A stretch of 64,000 bases of DNA from NCBI GenBank assembly GCA_003415625.1, contig PYIU01000006.1, positions 3,224,001 through 3,288,000 on the forward strand, given 5' to 3'. The notes under the pieces were generated by a model. It had not been told where the DNA came from. It ran no database searches and worked only from the letters and a program-made list of their open reading frames with translations. This DNA comes from Aquanectria penicillioides (Eukaryota > Ascomycota > Sordariomycetes > Hypocreales > Nectriaceae). Of the stretch, positions 21,426-37,559 are shown piece after piece (positions within the stretch are counted from its first letter, which is position 1; each line of letters opens with the position of its first letter). A program made the translations under genes and the position numbers.

Positions 21426-24400
21426 CTAATTAGTATTACTATTAAATAATATAGAATAGTAAATTAGAAGAGACTTACTTTATGTATTTTAGATATAAAG
21501 TTAAGTGCTATAATATATAATTTAGCAAAAAGATAATTAATAAGCTATTTATACTATTTACTTAAAATATATACTAAAGAAGTTTTAATTAACTCTTTAA
21601 GGTATACTTTATTGTATACTATAATATATAATATTTCTATATAATATATTAATAGAATTTTATAATACTATTAAATATATTAAATAATAAGAAATATATA
21701 ATATATAGTATTATATTTATATAAAAGATAAATAAAAGCAATAAAATCTAATTAATAATTAAGGAATAAATAGAATGCCTTAAATTAATTAAAATTATAA
21801 GGATAAAAATAGATTTAATTAATTAAATTAATTTTTATTATTTATTTAAAAAAAAAGTAAAAAGCATTAAAATAGAATATAATATATATACTTTTAGATA
21901 TATTTTTAATTATAAAGCAAAAAGGACTCTTTTAGAAAAAGAGCAATTAAATTGCTTTATTAAAAATTTTTAGAATTAAAGTATTAATAATTTCTTTTAA
22001 TTAAAGATTTTTATATAAAAAAGCCTAAAGAATATACTTTACTATAAAGAAATCTATATAGAAAAGAAAAATATAAAGATTAATATAATTTTTATAAAGC
22101 TACTAAAGGTAAAGGAATTCTTTATATAGAATAAAGATATATTATATAAATTAAAGGTATACTTAAATATAGTAATATATTAATAATAATAAAAGATTTT
22201 TATTATTTAAAAGATAATATTTTAAATAATATTAACCTTAATATTACTAAACTTTATACTTAATAATAATAAAAAAAGGGAATAAAGCAATAAAAAGGAA
22301 AAATTAAAGTTAAAAGATAAAAAATTAATATAAAAAATGCCTTTTAGAAAAGGTAAAGAGATAAGCAATATAAATATAAATATTTTTATAAAATAAATAA
22401 TCCTTTCTTTTAAAACAATAAATATATAGAATAATACTAATAATACTTTATTATATTAAATAATCCCTTTAATTAAGATTTTAAATAAAAAGCTAAATTT
22501 AATAAAGGCTGCTTACTTTATAAAGATATAGAATAAAAAGAGAAACTATATAGAAAATGTATATAATATTTTAGATAATAAAATCTAATACTTCCTTAAT
22601 ATATACTTAATAATTAAGATAAAACTATTTTAATTCTATATACTATTTTTAATAATTCTTAATAAATAAGCAAGTAATTACTTTATTTACTATATTAGCT
22701 ACAATTTAACCTTTATAGAAATGTATAAATAAATAAAGAGCTACTTTAATATAAAGATTAATTAGCAATGCTACTATATAGACTAAAGCTCCTTTATATT
22801 TAATATTATAAAGAACAATAAGATATATAAAGGAAAGGATATAATAGAAGTCCTATAGTTTTTATTTAATAAGCTTTAACTTTATTAAAAAGCATTTAGC
22901 CTTAATTATATAGATAAAGATTAATTAATTATTAATATAATTTAAGCATACTATAATATTTTTAAGCTAGTATTTGCATTATTTAATTTTATAAAAAAGT
23001 TTAAGGAATTATACTTATAACTTTAATTTTTAATTAAAATATTATAATATTAATTAATTATAAGTATATTAAACTAATATATTTTAAATTGTAAATTCTA
23101 TTGCTATAACTATAATAAAAAGTATAAATAAAAATATAATTATAGCTATACTTAAAGCAGTTTATTTTAAAAGAAAAAGTATTATATATATAGTAAAAAA
23201 GGGTATTTTTCTATTAAATACTTAAAAGATAAGAGATATTAAGCTAAAGACTAATACTTTAAGGAATAAAGGTTATAAAAAGAGAAGTATAATATATAAA
23301 AGTATATAGCTTTTTTAACTAGCTATAAAAGAAAACTACTATAAGATAATATATATAATAGTAAATACTTAATAGATAAAAAGTTTAAAAGTAATAACTA
23401 TTTAATTATAGTCTATCTTTTAAATAAGGCATTTTAGTATTAGTTTAAAGATTTATATAAAAAAGAAGGCAAGTAAGGCAAAAACTAGCAATTTTTCCTT
23501 AACTACTATTTATATAAAGTATTTTAAAGCATTATACTAAATATAGGTACTATAATAGTATTAATAGTTAAATAAGATTAATTTTTAGTATTATAATAAA
23601 AAGACTTAATAATTAAGCTTAATATAAAGAAAGTAAAAGTAGCTAAAATATACTTTAGTAATAGCAGTTTATATAGTTTATTAAGAATAATAGTAATTTA
23701 GACCTTAATTAAAATAGTTTTATTCTATATTATAAATATATTAATATTATTTCTTTTTTACCTTAAGGATATAGACTGCTTTAGTATTTATTTAAATAAT
23801 ATTATTAATGAATTAATATATAGGGATAAGAGAATTTTAATTATTTAAAAATAAAAATATCTATAGTTTTTTTTAATTAAGCAAAAAGCAATAATTGCTT
23901 TTTTTAGTAAAGCTAAACTATAATATATTTATATATATTTTAGTTATCTATTTATATTATATCTATATAAGCTATTAATAAAAGTAAGCTATAATATTAA
24001 ATATAAAGTAATTAAAATAATAAAAAAGTTCTATTATTACTATTAAATAAAGAGTAAAGTACTAAAATAATTTAAGTTTATACTAAAGAATAATTATAAC
24101 TTTAATTATAAAGTAATTATTAATATAATATATTTAAATTCTTAATTAATCCTTTATATTATTAATGCTATAATATTTTTTTAAATAGAATAATTCTTTA
24201 TAAATATATTAGTAAAAGAAACTTAAAAAGCATTAAAAATATATTAAATTAATATTTATTTTAGCCTATTAAATATTATTATTTATAATATTAATATTAA
24301 TTTTATAGCTATTAAATTTAAAAATAAAGCTAAATTAATAGGCATTATTTACTATTAAGTTTTAATTAAAGTATATTAATTAATTAATAAAATTAAATAA

Positions 24401-25595
24401 TATTATATACTAATATAATATATATTTAAAATTATAAAGGCTAAACTTTAAGATACTATATCTATAGATATAATCCTTTAAATAAGCTTTAAGGCAGTTA
24501 ATAATATAGCTAGCCTTAATAGATTAGTGCTAACTTTATTGGTATTTAGTGCTTATTTATAAATTATAATAGATTTACTATTAATTTTTTATCCCTTTAA
24601 TATATAAATATAGTCCTTAAAGTAATAGTAGAGCTATATAAGCTTATTATAAAATGCAAAATTAATAAGGCATTAAAGATATATAATAGACCTAATATAA
24701 TTAAAGTCTTACTATAGTCCTTTAAGTTAAAGAGTAAAGTTTATATCTATTAAAAAAATAAAGAATAGAAAGAACTATATAAAGTCCTTAAAGTAATTAA
24801 ATTTAAGGTAATAGTAGATATAAAGAATAGATTAATAGTATTTTAAATAATAGCTATATAATTATATTATTAATACCTTAAGGTAATTAAGAATATATTA
24901 GTAAAGGAATATAAAAAGATTTTAATATTATTTAAGTATTTTAAATTAAAATAACTCTATTAATAAGGCAGACCTTTAAGAAACCTAGCTTCTTAAGATA
25001 CTCTATTAAAACTACTAAAATAAAAAGGTAAATTAAAAAAGAACCCTTTTCTATAGCCTATTATAGTTAAATTACTATAATAATAAAAAAGACTAAAAAA
25101 GAACTTTATTTTAAATAATGCCTATTTAATTAATAGAAGAATAAAGGTCTTTACTATATATAAAGAAGCAGTTAATTAAGAACTTATATATAGGCTATAT
25201 TAAAAAGGAAAAATAATTAGCCTTAATAAACTATTTAAAGAATTAAATAATACTAAATTAAACTTATTACTAAAAATTAATATTTTAAAATTAATTCTAT
25301 ATAATAAAGATAAATATTATAAAATATATATTTTTAGATTATAAATAGTTTATAAAATTAAAAGAAAGATAATAATAATACTCTATAAAAAGTCTTATTT
25401 TATTATATAAAAATATAGCAATAAAAAAAAAAGGAAATTCTTACTTAATTATTAATAATTTAATAATATAGCTAATAATTAATTCTAGCCCTTACCTTAA
25501 CCTTTTAAAAGAAAGGAATGCATTTAATACTATATAATATTATATAAATATATCTATAGTTAAAATCCTAATTAAATTAATTAATGCTAGTATAT
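21426..25595 (+). pseudogene. Element D gag and 5' part of pol, RIP-damaged
   Basis: A CCHC knuckle at 23180-23221 has all four zinc ligands changed to Tyr (TGT or TGC to TAT or TAC, CAT to TAT) while the spacing CX2CX4HX4C is intact. Around 24530-24800 is the end of integrase. Around 25200-25595 the copia reverse transcriptase begins, with readable pieces such as PYEKSRFIIQGYS. The frame is cut by insertion of element A. Non-functional. Confidence 0.75.
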
Positions 25596-25978
25596 TAAGT
25601 TAAGGTTTAGGGTAATATAGATCAATCTATTATTAGGTTGGTTAAAAAGATAAAAGGGACTTTAAAGATATAGGAAATAAATAGGCAGTTTTCTTTAATT
25701 AATTTTTATTTTTAAAATTTTAAATTCCTTACATTTAGACCCTATTAAAGTCTTAATGCAGCCCCTTATAACATTACTTTATTTATAACTTTTTGCCCTA
25801 TTTTCTTTCTTTCTTTTTTTTAAAGGATACTCTAAAGCATTTAATTAAATGCTTTAATACTCTTTTAAGTTATTTATAGCTACTTAAGAAGGCTATTTAG
25901 TTTTTAATTAAACTTACTTACTTTATACCCTTTTAGATAGGGTATATATTTTAGCTAGTATTTCTATTTATTAATACA
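25596..25978 (+). repeat. Element A 5' LTR (383 bp)
   Basis: Pairs without gaps with 40529-40911, differing mainly by transitions. Starts TAAG (from TG) and ends ATACA. Confidence 0.9.
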
Positions 25979-27907
25979 TTTAAAGGTTATAGTAAGAAAA
26001 AGCCTTTAAGTTATTTAAAAAAACACTAAAGTATTTAATTAAACTCTTTAGTAATACTTTTAAGCTATTATTAAAAACCTAAAAAAATAATAAATAATTA
26101 ATTGTAAAGATTTAAGAATTCCTAAATACTAAAAAACCTATTACTTCTATAAAAATAAAGGGCATTAAGATTAAAAATAATACTAAAGGTAAGTAAAGAT
26201 ATTAATATAAGTTTGCATTCTAAAAAAAGAAAACCTATTACTATAGTTAGGGCAAATATATAGAAAAATTCAATAATTTAATATAATGCTAATATATTAG
26301 TATAAAGGTATATAAGGCAAAATAATAGTGCAAATAATGCATAAGTATTTAATTAAACACTTTTAAATATTAAAGTATATTTAAGACTGCTAAAAGCTTA
26401 ATTTATAGACTGAAAAAGGAAAAGGAAGAGAAAGAAGAAGATTACTTAACCCTTAATTAATTATAGAGAATAGGAAATTTTTATTATTTTTATTAGTTTT
26501 TAGACTTTAGCTAAAGGGCATATATATATACTTATTACTATTTTAATTAATTACTTTATCTATTATTATTAACTTTAAAAAGCTAGTTTAAATTTATTAA
26601 AATAAAGCCTTATTAAATATAATATTATTATTTTTTTTTTTTACTTTTTTTAATTATTTTAATATATATTTTAATTTATTTTATTATTTTATTCTTTTAT
26701 TATATATATATATTATTTTATTATAATTTATAACCTTAAGAGTTAGGCAGTTAGTTTATACTCCTCTATATATATATACTAAAATATTTATTATAGGAAT
26801 TTTAATAACTATAATTTATTAATGCCCTTAAATAAAAAAATAAAAGAAATATTTAATTAAATGCAATTAAACCCTTTAAGCCCTATTAAAAGTAAAGGGA
26901 GTTAATATAATTAATAATCTTTAATTATTCTTTTTAAATTAATTAATACTATTAATATTAATATTCCTAAAGAGAATAAACTAAATATATTAGCTAAAAT
27001 AATAAAAGTAACTATTATTTTTATTTAATTGCTTAATATAATTTTTAATAAAAAGAATATTATATATTTTCTTAAATTATATAATAGATTTATAATTAAT
27101 TAAAGAGTTATAAATAGTGCAAAAGGTAAAGCTTTAATATACTATATAACCTTTAAAGTATCTTAAGATATTATAAACTTACTAAAAGGCAATAATTAGG
27201 CTGCTATAAAGTAGAACCTTTTAGAAACCTTTAAGTATTAGGATTTAAATTAATTAAATTTACTTAAGAATAAGCTTTAGTAAATAAATATAATTTTAAT
27301 TTAGTTTATAGAGTATAGAGTTATTCTTTAGTAGCTTATAAAGTATGCCTAATTTAATAGAAGAGTAGATTCTATTGGCTAAAAGGCTTTTATAGTATAG
27401 GCTTAAGCTATTTATAATGCTATATTAAAAAATATTATTATTAATATTTATTAATAGAAAGGGAAATATTTAAATACCTTAAAAATAATAAGGTATAAGG
27501 AGATAATTAAGTTAATTAAGAACTTCCTTAATGCTAAAAAAGGAATTTAAATCTTTTAAATAGAAAAGAAAAATAATAACTTTAAATATTTTAGGAAAAT
27601 TAAAAAACCTTTTGCTTATTAAAATTAGCTTTAGCATTAAGAGCTTAAGTTCTTTAACCCTATTTAAAGCTTAAAAGAAAAGTTAAGTCTTTTTACTAAA
27701 AGAATAAAGAAGCTATAAATTAATATAGCCTAAAATATTATAAATAAGTTATAGAAATTAAAGAGAATTATATACTAAAAGATTAATTAACTAAAAATAA
27801 AATTATTATTATTAATTAAAAATAACCTTAATTAAATAGAAGAATTTAATTATATATATCTTTATTATAACTTTTATATTAATATAAGTTATAATAGGGA
27901 TTTAAAG

Positions 27908-27949
27908 TGCTTTTATTATACAAAAGTAAGGCATTTTTTAAACTATTGC
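27908..27949 (+). pseudogene. Element A gag zinc knuckle remnant
   Basis: Reads C-F-Y-Y-x4-H-x4-C. The second Cys of a CX2CX4HX4C knuckle is changed to Tyr by TGT to TAT. Flanking gag sequence (about 26400-28800) is stop-laden. Confidence 0.6.
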
Positions 27950-29899
27950 TTACTTTTTATAGAAAATAGAAAAAGGGATTTATAGACTATAATAGCAATA
28001 CTAGCTTTATTTAAATAGAGCAATAGGAACTTTTATTACCCTTAAAACTAATATATAAGCTTACTATTAGAAAAGAAATAAGAAAAATAATTATCTTATA
28101 GATCCTAAAATTTCTTACCTTTAAGATTTATAGCTAAGCTAAGGTTATAATAGTAAATAAGCTAAATGCATAAAAATAATAGATTGCTAAAAAAGAGAAG
28201 CATTTAATTAAAGACTTCCTTAAGCATATAAACTAACTAAAGTATAGCTCCTTAATGCTTAATAAGAATTCCCTTAAGAAGACCTAAAAACCTAAAGTTA
28301 ATTGCATTTTTATTAATAATTAAGCTATAAAATTAATTAATAACCCTTTTATTGCTAATATTATATTAAAAACTAATACTATAAAATATATAAAAGTAAA
28401 ATTAAAAAAGGAATTAATTAATTAAAAAAAAGAAAAAAGAACTTAATCTTTTATTTAAGTTATAAATAGAAAACTTATTAAGAATAGAAAGATTACTAAT
28501 ATTATCCTTAAAGAAAAGAATTAAAATACTTTTAATTAAATGCTTAAAGTTATTTAAATAAAGAAATAAGTTTATAAAAAGGTAGTAAAATTAAAAGTCT
28601 AAATAACCATTAAGGATTTAATTACCTTTAACTCTCCCTTAAGTAATAATATCTTAAAGATAGTTTTTAATTATATAAAGGGAATAAAAAAAGTTAAATA
28701 AATAAAATCTAAACCCTTATTAAAAAAGAAATAGATTTAATAAGCTATTAATTTAATTATAATTAATAATCTAAAAGCAATATTCTTAAAGGAGTACTTT
28801 AACTATATTGCTAAGCAATATAGTATTAATAGTATATTAATTAAAAAGGAATTTAAACTTTATTATATACTATTACCTAAAGAATACCTTATTAAGGATT
28901 AAAAAAGTATTAATAAAGTTAATATTAGCTATATAATAACTAAAGGGGGAAAGTTATATTTAATTAAATGCATTTAATAGTCTATATAAATATTTTAGAC
29001 TAATAGTATTAAAGAACTTTAGCTTAATGCTAAAAACTACTAAAAATTTAAATAAAGTTAAATAACCTTAATAAAATAACTTAAAAAGCTTTAATAAATT
29101 TTAAATTAAAAGGAAATATTATTTTTAATAAAATAGCATAAAAATATAAGCTAAAAGTAAAGCCTATAGAAGCTTTTACTATATTTTACTCTAATAATTA
29201 AATCTAAATATATAAAGAAGTAAATATTAAGCTATTTCTTAAAAATATTTAAATAATATAAAGATTCTATATTACTTTAAAAGAATATATTTCTATTCCT
29301 TTTATTTTAAAAATGCCCTTTATTAAGGCTATTAAAGTTATATTTAATTATATATCTTTAAAAGGAAAAATGCTTCTATAATATTAGCTTAACTTAATTA
29401 AAATTATTATATCTATTGCTAGAAATATTAAATAGAATGCCTTAAGGAATATAAAGACTACTTAAGGCAATTAAAAATAAATTCCTAAAGTTCTTTTAAA
29501 TTAATAGAATTATAAAGTCTAAAAGAAAACAATAATAAGCAATTAATTAAATAGTTAAATAAGGCATTAATAAAAATAGTAATTTAATTAATAGTTAAGA
29601 ATTAATTAAAGATTAATTATATAAAAGTAATAAAGATAGAGAAGAAGCTATAATTAGCTATATATTAAAGAGAGAAAGTAGTATTTATTAATATAATATA
29701 TAAATAAAAAGCTAATAAAATATATGCTAAAGATAATATTCTATTAAATGGATCTATCCCTAAAGGGGATCTATATTAAAAGGAGAAAAGGTAAAAAAAA
29801 GTAAAGAGAGACCTTAAAGAAAAGTTTAAGTACTTAAAGCTCTTAATACTTAAGTTCTTTAAAATAGCTAAAGGATTAAGGCTATATAAAAAAAGACTT

Positions 29900-31400
29900 T
29901 AGAAAGTAATTAATTAAATAAAAGGGATTTTTATTAATAAAGAAAGAAGTATTCTTTTAGAAATTCTTTATAATAAAGAAATAGTATTTATTTAGGATTT
30001 TAAGGAGTATAAAAGACTAGACCTTAAAGTGGCCTTTTTATAAATTATTAAAATAATTAAATATAAAGCCTAATAAATAGAAAATATTTTAATCCCTAAA
30101 GGATTAAAAAAAAGGTTATTAAATTACTAAAAACTTAAATAAAAAAAGGAATTCTTTAAGAGTTTTATACTGCCTATTAAAACCTATATATACTAATAGT
30201 AAAAAAGAATAATAAACTCTATTTAATTAATTTAGCTAAAAGATATAATATATATATAATATAAAATAGATTAATTCCTTTAAAAGCTAATAAATTCTTA
30301 GCTAAATTTAAAATATATAAAATCCTAACTCTTTTAGACTTTTTTTTAAAATATAACTAAATTTCCTTAATAAAAAAAAGTTAGGATTTAATAACTTTTA
30401 ATATATTACTAAAGCTTTTTAGGATATATACCTTATTATAAAAAGAAATCAATTTAATAGTATAATTCTTAAGGATTATAATTAAAATCCTTTTTAATTT
30501 ATTACTAAAAGTCTATTAAGCCTTTTTAAATAATATTACTATTAAAAGACTAAAAACTAAATATAATAGAGAGGAAGTGCTCTTTAATATATAGAGGTTT
30601 ATTTTAAAGCATTTAATTAATTTAAATAAAACTCTTTTAAATATTAAGCTATTTAAGTATACAATTTCTATAGGGAAGTTAAAGTTCTATTAGTATACTG
30701 CAATTATTATTAAATATTTATATAGTATAGCTAAAAGGCAGCTAATAAAGGAAAAAGTAATTAAGATTAATAAATAGAAAAGATACTATAACCTAAAGTA
30801 AATTAAAGCATTTCTAGAAATTATAAGCTACTATTAAATTTAAGTTAAAAGATATATTTAAATTACTAGACCTTTTACTTAATTATTAAAGAAGGATACT
30901 ATATAAATATAAAGTAAGAAATAAGCCAATACTATAGTAGTTCTTAAAGAAAAAATAACTTTTGCTTTTATTTTAGCAATATTAAACCTTTTTAAAGGAT
31001 CTAAAGAGATTATTCTTATAATTAATACTAATAAAAAAGGCTAAAGTATAGTATTAATGCAAATAATAAAAAAAAAAAAGCATTTAATAAAGTATAAATT
31101 TAATCTTTAGACTTTTATAGAATAAAGGTATAATACTATTAAACTTAAATATAAGGGTATATTATATAGAATTAAATGCCTTTATAGCTATATATATAAA
31201 TTGCCCTTTATCTTAAAGATAGATTCTTAAGTTTTAGTTTATTAGCTTAATAATAAAGCTAATAATATCCTTAATGCAATAGTTATTTAATAGATTAATT
31301 ATATTCTATTATTTAACTTTATTATTTAATATATTCCTAAAGATAAAAATAATATAGCTAATAGGCTATTTAAAAAAGGTCTAAAAGTATTTAATTAAAT
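29900..31400 (+). pseudogene. Element A reverse transcriptase and RNase H remnant
   Basis: Gypsy reverse transcriptase is readable with TAA/TAG at former Gln or Trp codons. The catalytic FLDD appears as FLNN at about 30523-30534, both Asp changed to Asn by GAT/GAC to AAT. The connection segment and RNase H follow, with EIILIINTNKKG at about 31005-31040 and ILKIDSQVLVYQLNN at about 31210-31255. Non-functional. Confidence 0.75.
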
Positions 31401-31539
31401 AAACTAAAAGGCTAAAGGTAATATTAAAGAGTTTATTAATATTTATTTTAATATTATTAAAATTAAAAATAAATTAATAGAGTTAAAAAAGAATTATAGT
31501 AAACCTTTATTGCAATTAAGGAAATATTTACTTTTATTA

Positions 31540-32600
31540 AAAAGGCTAATAGATATTACCCTATAGAATTATTAATACTTATAGCTAAAGGCTAAAAAAC
31601 ACTTTATAAAAGGTAGCTATTTATAGATTAAGGCTAAAAAATAAAAAGATAACTTAAGGTTAATTATAAAGAAGAAAGATATTTAAAAGAATTTAATTAA
31701 ATTATATTATATTAATAGAGGGCATTATAGTTATAATGCTATTTATACATTCCTCTTTAAAAGGTACTATTAATAAAATGCAAAAAGAAGTATTATAAAA
31801 GCTATTAGGCAATACCTAATATATTAAATATATATTCCCTAAAGACTAATAGAAGCCTTTATATTTATTAAGCCTATCTATTTAATAATAAAGATTTATT
31901 TTAATAAATAGTATATATCTTTTAATAAAGGATTTAAATTTATACTAAAAGCTAAATGCAATCTTTATAGATAGATAAAGGCTAAGCTAATTTTAAGATT
32001 AAATAGTTACTATATTATAAAATTCCTTAAAAAACTGCACTATTAGTATAAAATGCTAAAAAGAGTAATTATTAATAATAAAAAAGAGATTATAAAAGGG
32101 ATTTCTAAAGATCTTAATAGCCTTAATATAAAAGTTATTAATACTTTTACTTATAACCCTAAAGTAAATAGACTTATTAAAGGTAGTTATATTACTATAA
32201 TAAGTTTCCTAAAAAAAAGGGTAAAAAAAAAGGAAAATAAATAAATATTTTACTAATAGCTTTATTAATTAAAAGAGTAGCTATTTATACTTTATATAAA
32301 AGATTACCTTTTTATTTACTTTATAAATAGAAGCCAATCCTTTTTTTAAAAGTAAAAGTGCCTATATAGTATTTAATTAAATAGAATAATATAATCTTTA
32401 TTAAAAACTTACTTAAATAAAGGATTAGGATCCTAAAGTAAAAGTAAGAAAATATAAAAGAAGCTAGGCAATAAATAACTGCATTCTAAAGGTTAATTGC
32501 TAATAAAGAAACCAAAAAGAATTAATATAAACTGTATAAAGAGCCTCTTGCTATTAGAAATTTAATTCTTTAGTATAATATATAAAATTAAAAGAATATA
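31540..32600 (+). pseudogene. Element A integrase remnant
   Basis: A zinc-finger-like segment reading GHYSYNAIYTFLFKRYY (about 31720-31770) precedes the catalytic core. At 32053-32244 a 63-codon stretch has escaped stop codons and matches the integrase core region around NKKEIIKGISKDLN and INTFTYNPKVNRLIKG, where intact relatives have a YHPQANG-like motif. The catalytic Glu region is altered, so it is non-functional. Confidence 0.7.
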
Positions 32601-35600
32601 TCTTGCATTATAAAAATAAAGCTATATTAATTAAGCCCTTATAGAATTGCTAATATATTTAATAAAATAAAAAGTTATATTTTTAATACTATAGATAGAG
32701 TTAAGCTTTTTAATACAATCTATAGTAATTAATTAAGGAAGTTTATAAAGAATAAGGATAGATAGTAAATAAATAAGAATAATAAAGAGACTTTTAATAT
32801 AAATTAAAAAATATTACTAAAAGTAAAAAAAAAAAGAAAAGCATTTAATTAAATATAAACTAAATTAATAAAATAATAGAAATAAAAAGAATTTAATTTA
32901 AATACTATAGAAAGCCTAAATAATAATATTATAATATACACTTATATTAAGCTTAAAGAGATTATTAAAGTTTAAATTCTAAAGATAAATAGCAATTAAT
33001 AAATATAGTATTAAGATATAATAAGCAATTAATTAAATAGTTAATAATAGCATTAAGCTAAAAATAGTTAAATTGCTATTAAAAAAGAGGTATTAAGGGT
33101 TAAAAAGAAAAAAGTAAAAATACTAAAACTAATATTATACTAAAAAAAGATAAGCTGCTTAAAATAAAGTAAGAAAGTAAAATAAAAAGCAATTAAAGGC
33201 AAGTAAAAAAATAGTAAAATTGAATAAAATTAAATAAAAATAATTAAAAATTAGCTAAAAACCTTAAAAAAATACTAAAAATCCTTAAAAATCCCTTAAA
33301 ATCTATTTAAAAACTTTAAAAATTATATTAAAAATCAATAAAAATAGAATAAAAATGCCTAAAAACTATAGCAAAAGGGTTAAAATTATTTAAAAATAGA
33401 TAAAAATGCATAAAAAATAGTAAAAAATAAAATATTAATATTTATAAAAAATTTAGAAATTTAAATATATTTAATAGAAATTAAATTTTAAGGTTATTAA
33501 AATAATATAATAATAGCAATAGCCTTAAAGGGCATAAAAACATTTAATTAATTGCTTTATAGTACTATCTTTTATTTATTAAACTATTATTAATAAATTA
33601 AAAATTATATTTAGCTAATTTATACTAAAAGATAAACTAAAGACTATTATTTTTATTAATTAAAACTTACTTTATACTTTTAATTAAATACTTTTTATAT
33701 TTATTTAATTAACTAATAATTACTAGCTATATTATTAATAGAAAAACTATATATAATTTATAGGCAAATAGTTAGCCTAAAAAAATCTATTATAAAAGTT
33801 AATAATTAAGTAAATTTATTAATAGTATTTATACTACCTAAAGGAAAGTTATAAGGGCCTTTATAAAGACCCTTTAATTAATATCTATAAAGAAAGCTTT
33901 ATTTATATTTAAATTAACTATTTTAAATATAATTAATATAATAGCTATTTATATAACCTAATGCTAAAATATATATATAAAAGAGAGTAAAAATATATTT
34001 ATTATAAATAGAAACTATAAAAGTATATAATTAAATATATCTATAATATATAAAGGGGTTAGTATATTTAATAAAAGCAATAATAAATGCCTTAATATAC
34101 TTAAGGCAAGTTAGTAGCTAAATTAAAAAGTACTCTATTAGGTAAGCCTATTCTATAGGGATATATATAAACTAAAGTTAGCACTAAAGGAAAAGATCTA
34201 CTTTAAAATAAAGTATTAAATTGCAAAATAGCAATTATAAAATAAACTATTAAGTAAGTTTGCAATTAATCTACTTACTATCTTCCTTAAAGGCAATTTT
34301 AATATATAAGGGCTAGCTAAATTAATTAAAAGCTTAAAAGCTATAAATCTAAATATTAAAGTATTGCTAAATCTAAAAGTATTTAATTAATTACTAAATA
34401 AAAATAATAGTTAAAAAGCAATATAAAAAAGAGTATTTATTAATTATTTAATAATAATATTAATAGCATTAATTAAAGCCTTATAAAAGAAACTATTATA
34501 GGTATATTAATAAGTAAAGTATTAATAAAAGAATTTAAAAGCCTAAATATAGCTAATAGTAAGATTATATATATTAAAGAAATAATTATAAAGTATAAAG
34601 GCAAAAGATTTAAGCTTATTGCAATATAAAGCTATTATAAAATAAAGAATAAAAATTATAGTAATAACTAAAGGTATAAAAGAATTAAAGAGATAAAGAA
34701 TAATAAATAAAAAAGAAAGAAATAGAAAGGAAGGGCTAATATAATACTTTTATAATAAATAGAAAATTAACCCTTAAAATTTAAAGTAGAAATTAAATAC
34801 TAATAAAATTCTTATTAAATACTAAAAAGTATACTATTTTAAGAAACTTATTAGTATTTATATATATATAAATATTAAAATAGTAATTTACTTAAATAAT
34901 ATTAAACTAAAAATAAAGGCATTTAAATTATATTAATTTACTTTATGCCTATAACTCTTTTCCTTCTTTTAATAATTTTATAGTAAATTATATTACTTTA
35001 ACTTTATTTATAATACCTATAAAATACTAATAACTTTTATCTTTTAAATTATAAGCATTTAATTATAAGCTTTTAAACTCTTTATTAATTTTTACTTTAT
35101 TTTATAATAGGGCTAAAGAAAGTAACTTTAAGTATAATTACTTTAAAGGTGCAATTTTTAATATTAAGTAAAGACCTTTATATAGCTAAAGGAATTATTT
35201 AAAATAAAGGCAGAATTAAAGATTTCTTTTCTTTTAGCAAAAAAAATACTATTAAAATATTTAATTAATTGCTTAATAGTTAATCTATACTATTCTACCT
35301 TTAAATAAATTAGAATTATTAATTTAATAAGTTAAAAACTTAGCCTATTTTAAGTAATAAAAGCAATTTAAATTCTTAATTTATTAATATTAATTGCTTT
35401 AAAGACTTCCCTTTTAACTTTTATTAAGCCTAAATATTTTATTATTAAAATCTATAGGACTTATTTAAAAATCTATAGAAAAAGGAAATAGCCTTAAACT
35501 TTAGTATTTAAGCTTTTTTTATTACCTTTATTTATAGACTTATTAATATTCTTGCAATTTATTAAATCAATCTTTTAATTGCAAGTATTAAAATTAAGAA

Positions 35601-37559
35601 AAATAAATAAAAGTAAAAGAGCTTCTTTTATAAGCTTTTACTAAAAGGGATAAATATTAAAAAGACTAAATATTTAATTAGTTTTATGCCTATAGAGTTT
35701 TAATAAGCAATATATAATAAAAGGCTATTAGTTGGCTTTACTTACTTTATTAATACTATTTATTAAAGCTTCTTTATTTAAAATAGATAGCTAAAGCATT
35801 TAATTATTTATAATACTATTAATATCCTTTAGAATAAATAAGCTATTATACTTATTATAGTATAGAGGGAGATTATAACTAAAATAGAATTGCCCTATAA
35901 TTTTTTTATTTTTATTATATTTATTATTAAATAAGCTAAAAATTAAAAATATAGTTTCTTAAGTGCTTTCCTTTTTTTTTTTAATATTTAGGAAATAATT
36001 AAACTTATTAAAACTTTAATTATTAAATGCCTTATAACCTAGCCCTTAATCTTTAATAGCAATTATAATACTATTAATAATCCCCCTTTAGTATTAATAT
36101 ACTACAATTAAGTTTTTATTAAGCATAAATAAAAAAGAATATTTAATTAATTGCTTTAAATACTAATTAAATATAAGACTTTATTAATACTATTATCCTT
36201 AATAAACTTAATATTATTAATAGAAAGTTCTTTAATTAATATAAGCTTATAAAATTTATTAAAACCTAAAAATCTATTTATATTTTAAGATTTTAAAATA
36301 GTTCCCTTAATATTTAATAGCTTTATATTAATTTAAAAGGTTATTATATAATAAGCTAAAAGGGAATTAATTATTAAACTCTTAAAAATAAATATTAAAT
36401 TATTCTAAAGCTATTTAATCCTTAAGGCAATAGCTATTAAATAAATCTATCTTTACTATTAGGCCCTTAATTGCCTTACTATTCTTTAGCTAATAATTTA
36501 ATTAAATGCTATTAAACTTATAGATATTAAATAATAGATAAATTTCCTATTAAAATTAATAAATCTATTAAAGTTATTATTACTTTAAGTAATAATAAAG
36601 GAAAAGGTTTTAAATAAGCCTTAAACCGCTAAAGTTAAAGCATTAAAGTAACTTGCCTTTATAATCTATACCTTAAGTCTAAAACTTTTGCCTTTAAACT
36701 TATTATTAAGCCTAAACTAATAATTAAATCTATTTAGCCTTTATATAAATTGCCTATTAGCTTATTAATTTATATAAGCATTACTTAATTAAATGCACTT
36801 AAAAAAGAAATCTAAATTAATTAAAATATATTTATTTATTTTAATGCATTTAATTAAATATTTATTAATTTCTTAAGTAAAGAGCAAATAATTAAATTAA
36901 TTTAATTAATTTAATAAATACTTTTATTTAAATTAGCTATTTTATAGTAATTTAATTAAATAGACTTAAATTTACTTATTACTAAAAGTAATAAATAGAG
37001 TTTTTATAAGCACTTTATACTACCTTTATTAATTCTTTAATTAATTAAGTATATAGCAAAAGAAAAGAGTTATACTATAATTGCTAATACTATAATTAAA
37101 AATATTATTAATACTACTATTTAAATTTAATAAAGTAATTATAATCTAAACTATATTGCCCCTACTAAAAGAAAGATAATTGCTAGAACTAACTAAATAA
37201 ATTTACTTTAGATTAATTAATAGGCTATTCTTAAATTCCTTTAAATAAAGAGCTAAATCTTTTATATACTAAAAGAGTTAATCTTAATAAATTAATAGAA
37301 TAAGATTATAATTACTATTTATAAGCTATTTAAACCTTTAATTTCTATTTATTAATTTTATATTAATTAATATTATAATTAAAAACTATATTATAAAGAA
37401 AGGTAATAGTAAAGTTAAAATAAAAAGGTTAAATATTAAAAGTAAAATAAATTATAAAGGGAAATAATAATAGATTAAAAGAATTAATATTAGCCATAAT
37501 AGCTTTTAATAATTACTGCAATAGCATTATATAATACCTAAAATTTCTCTTAAACTTAA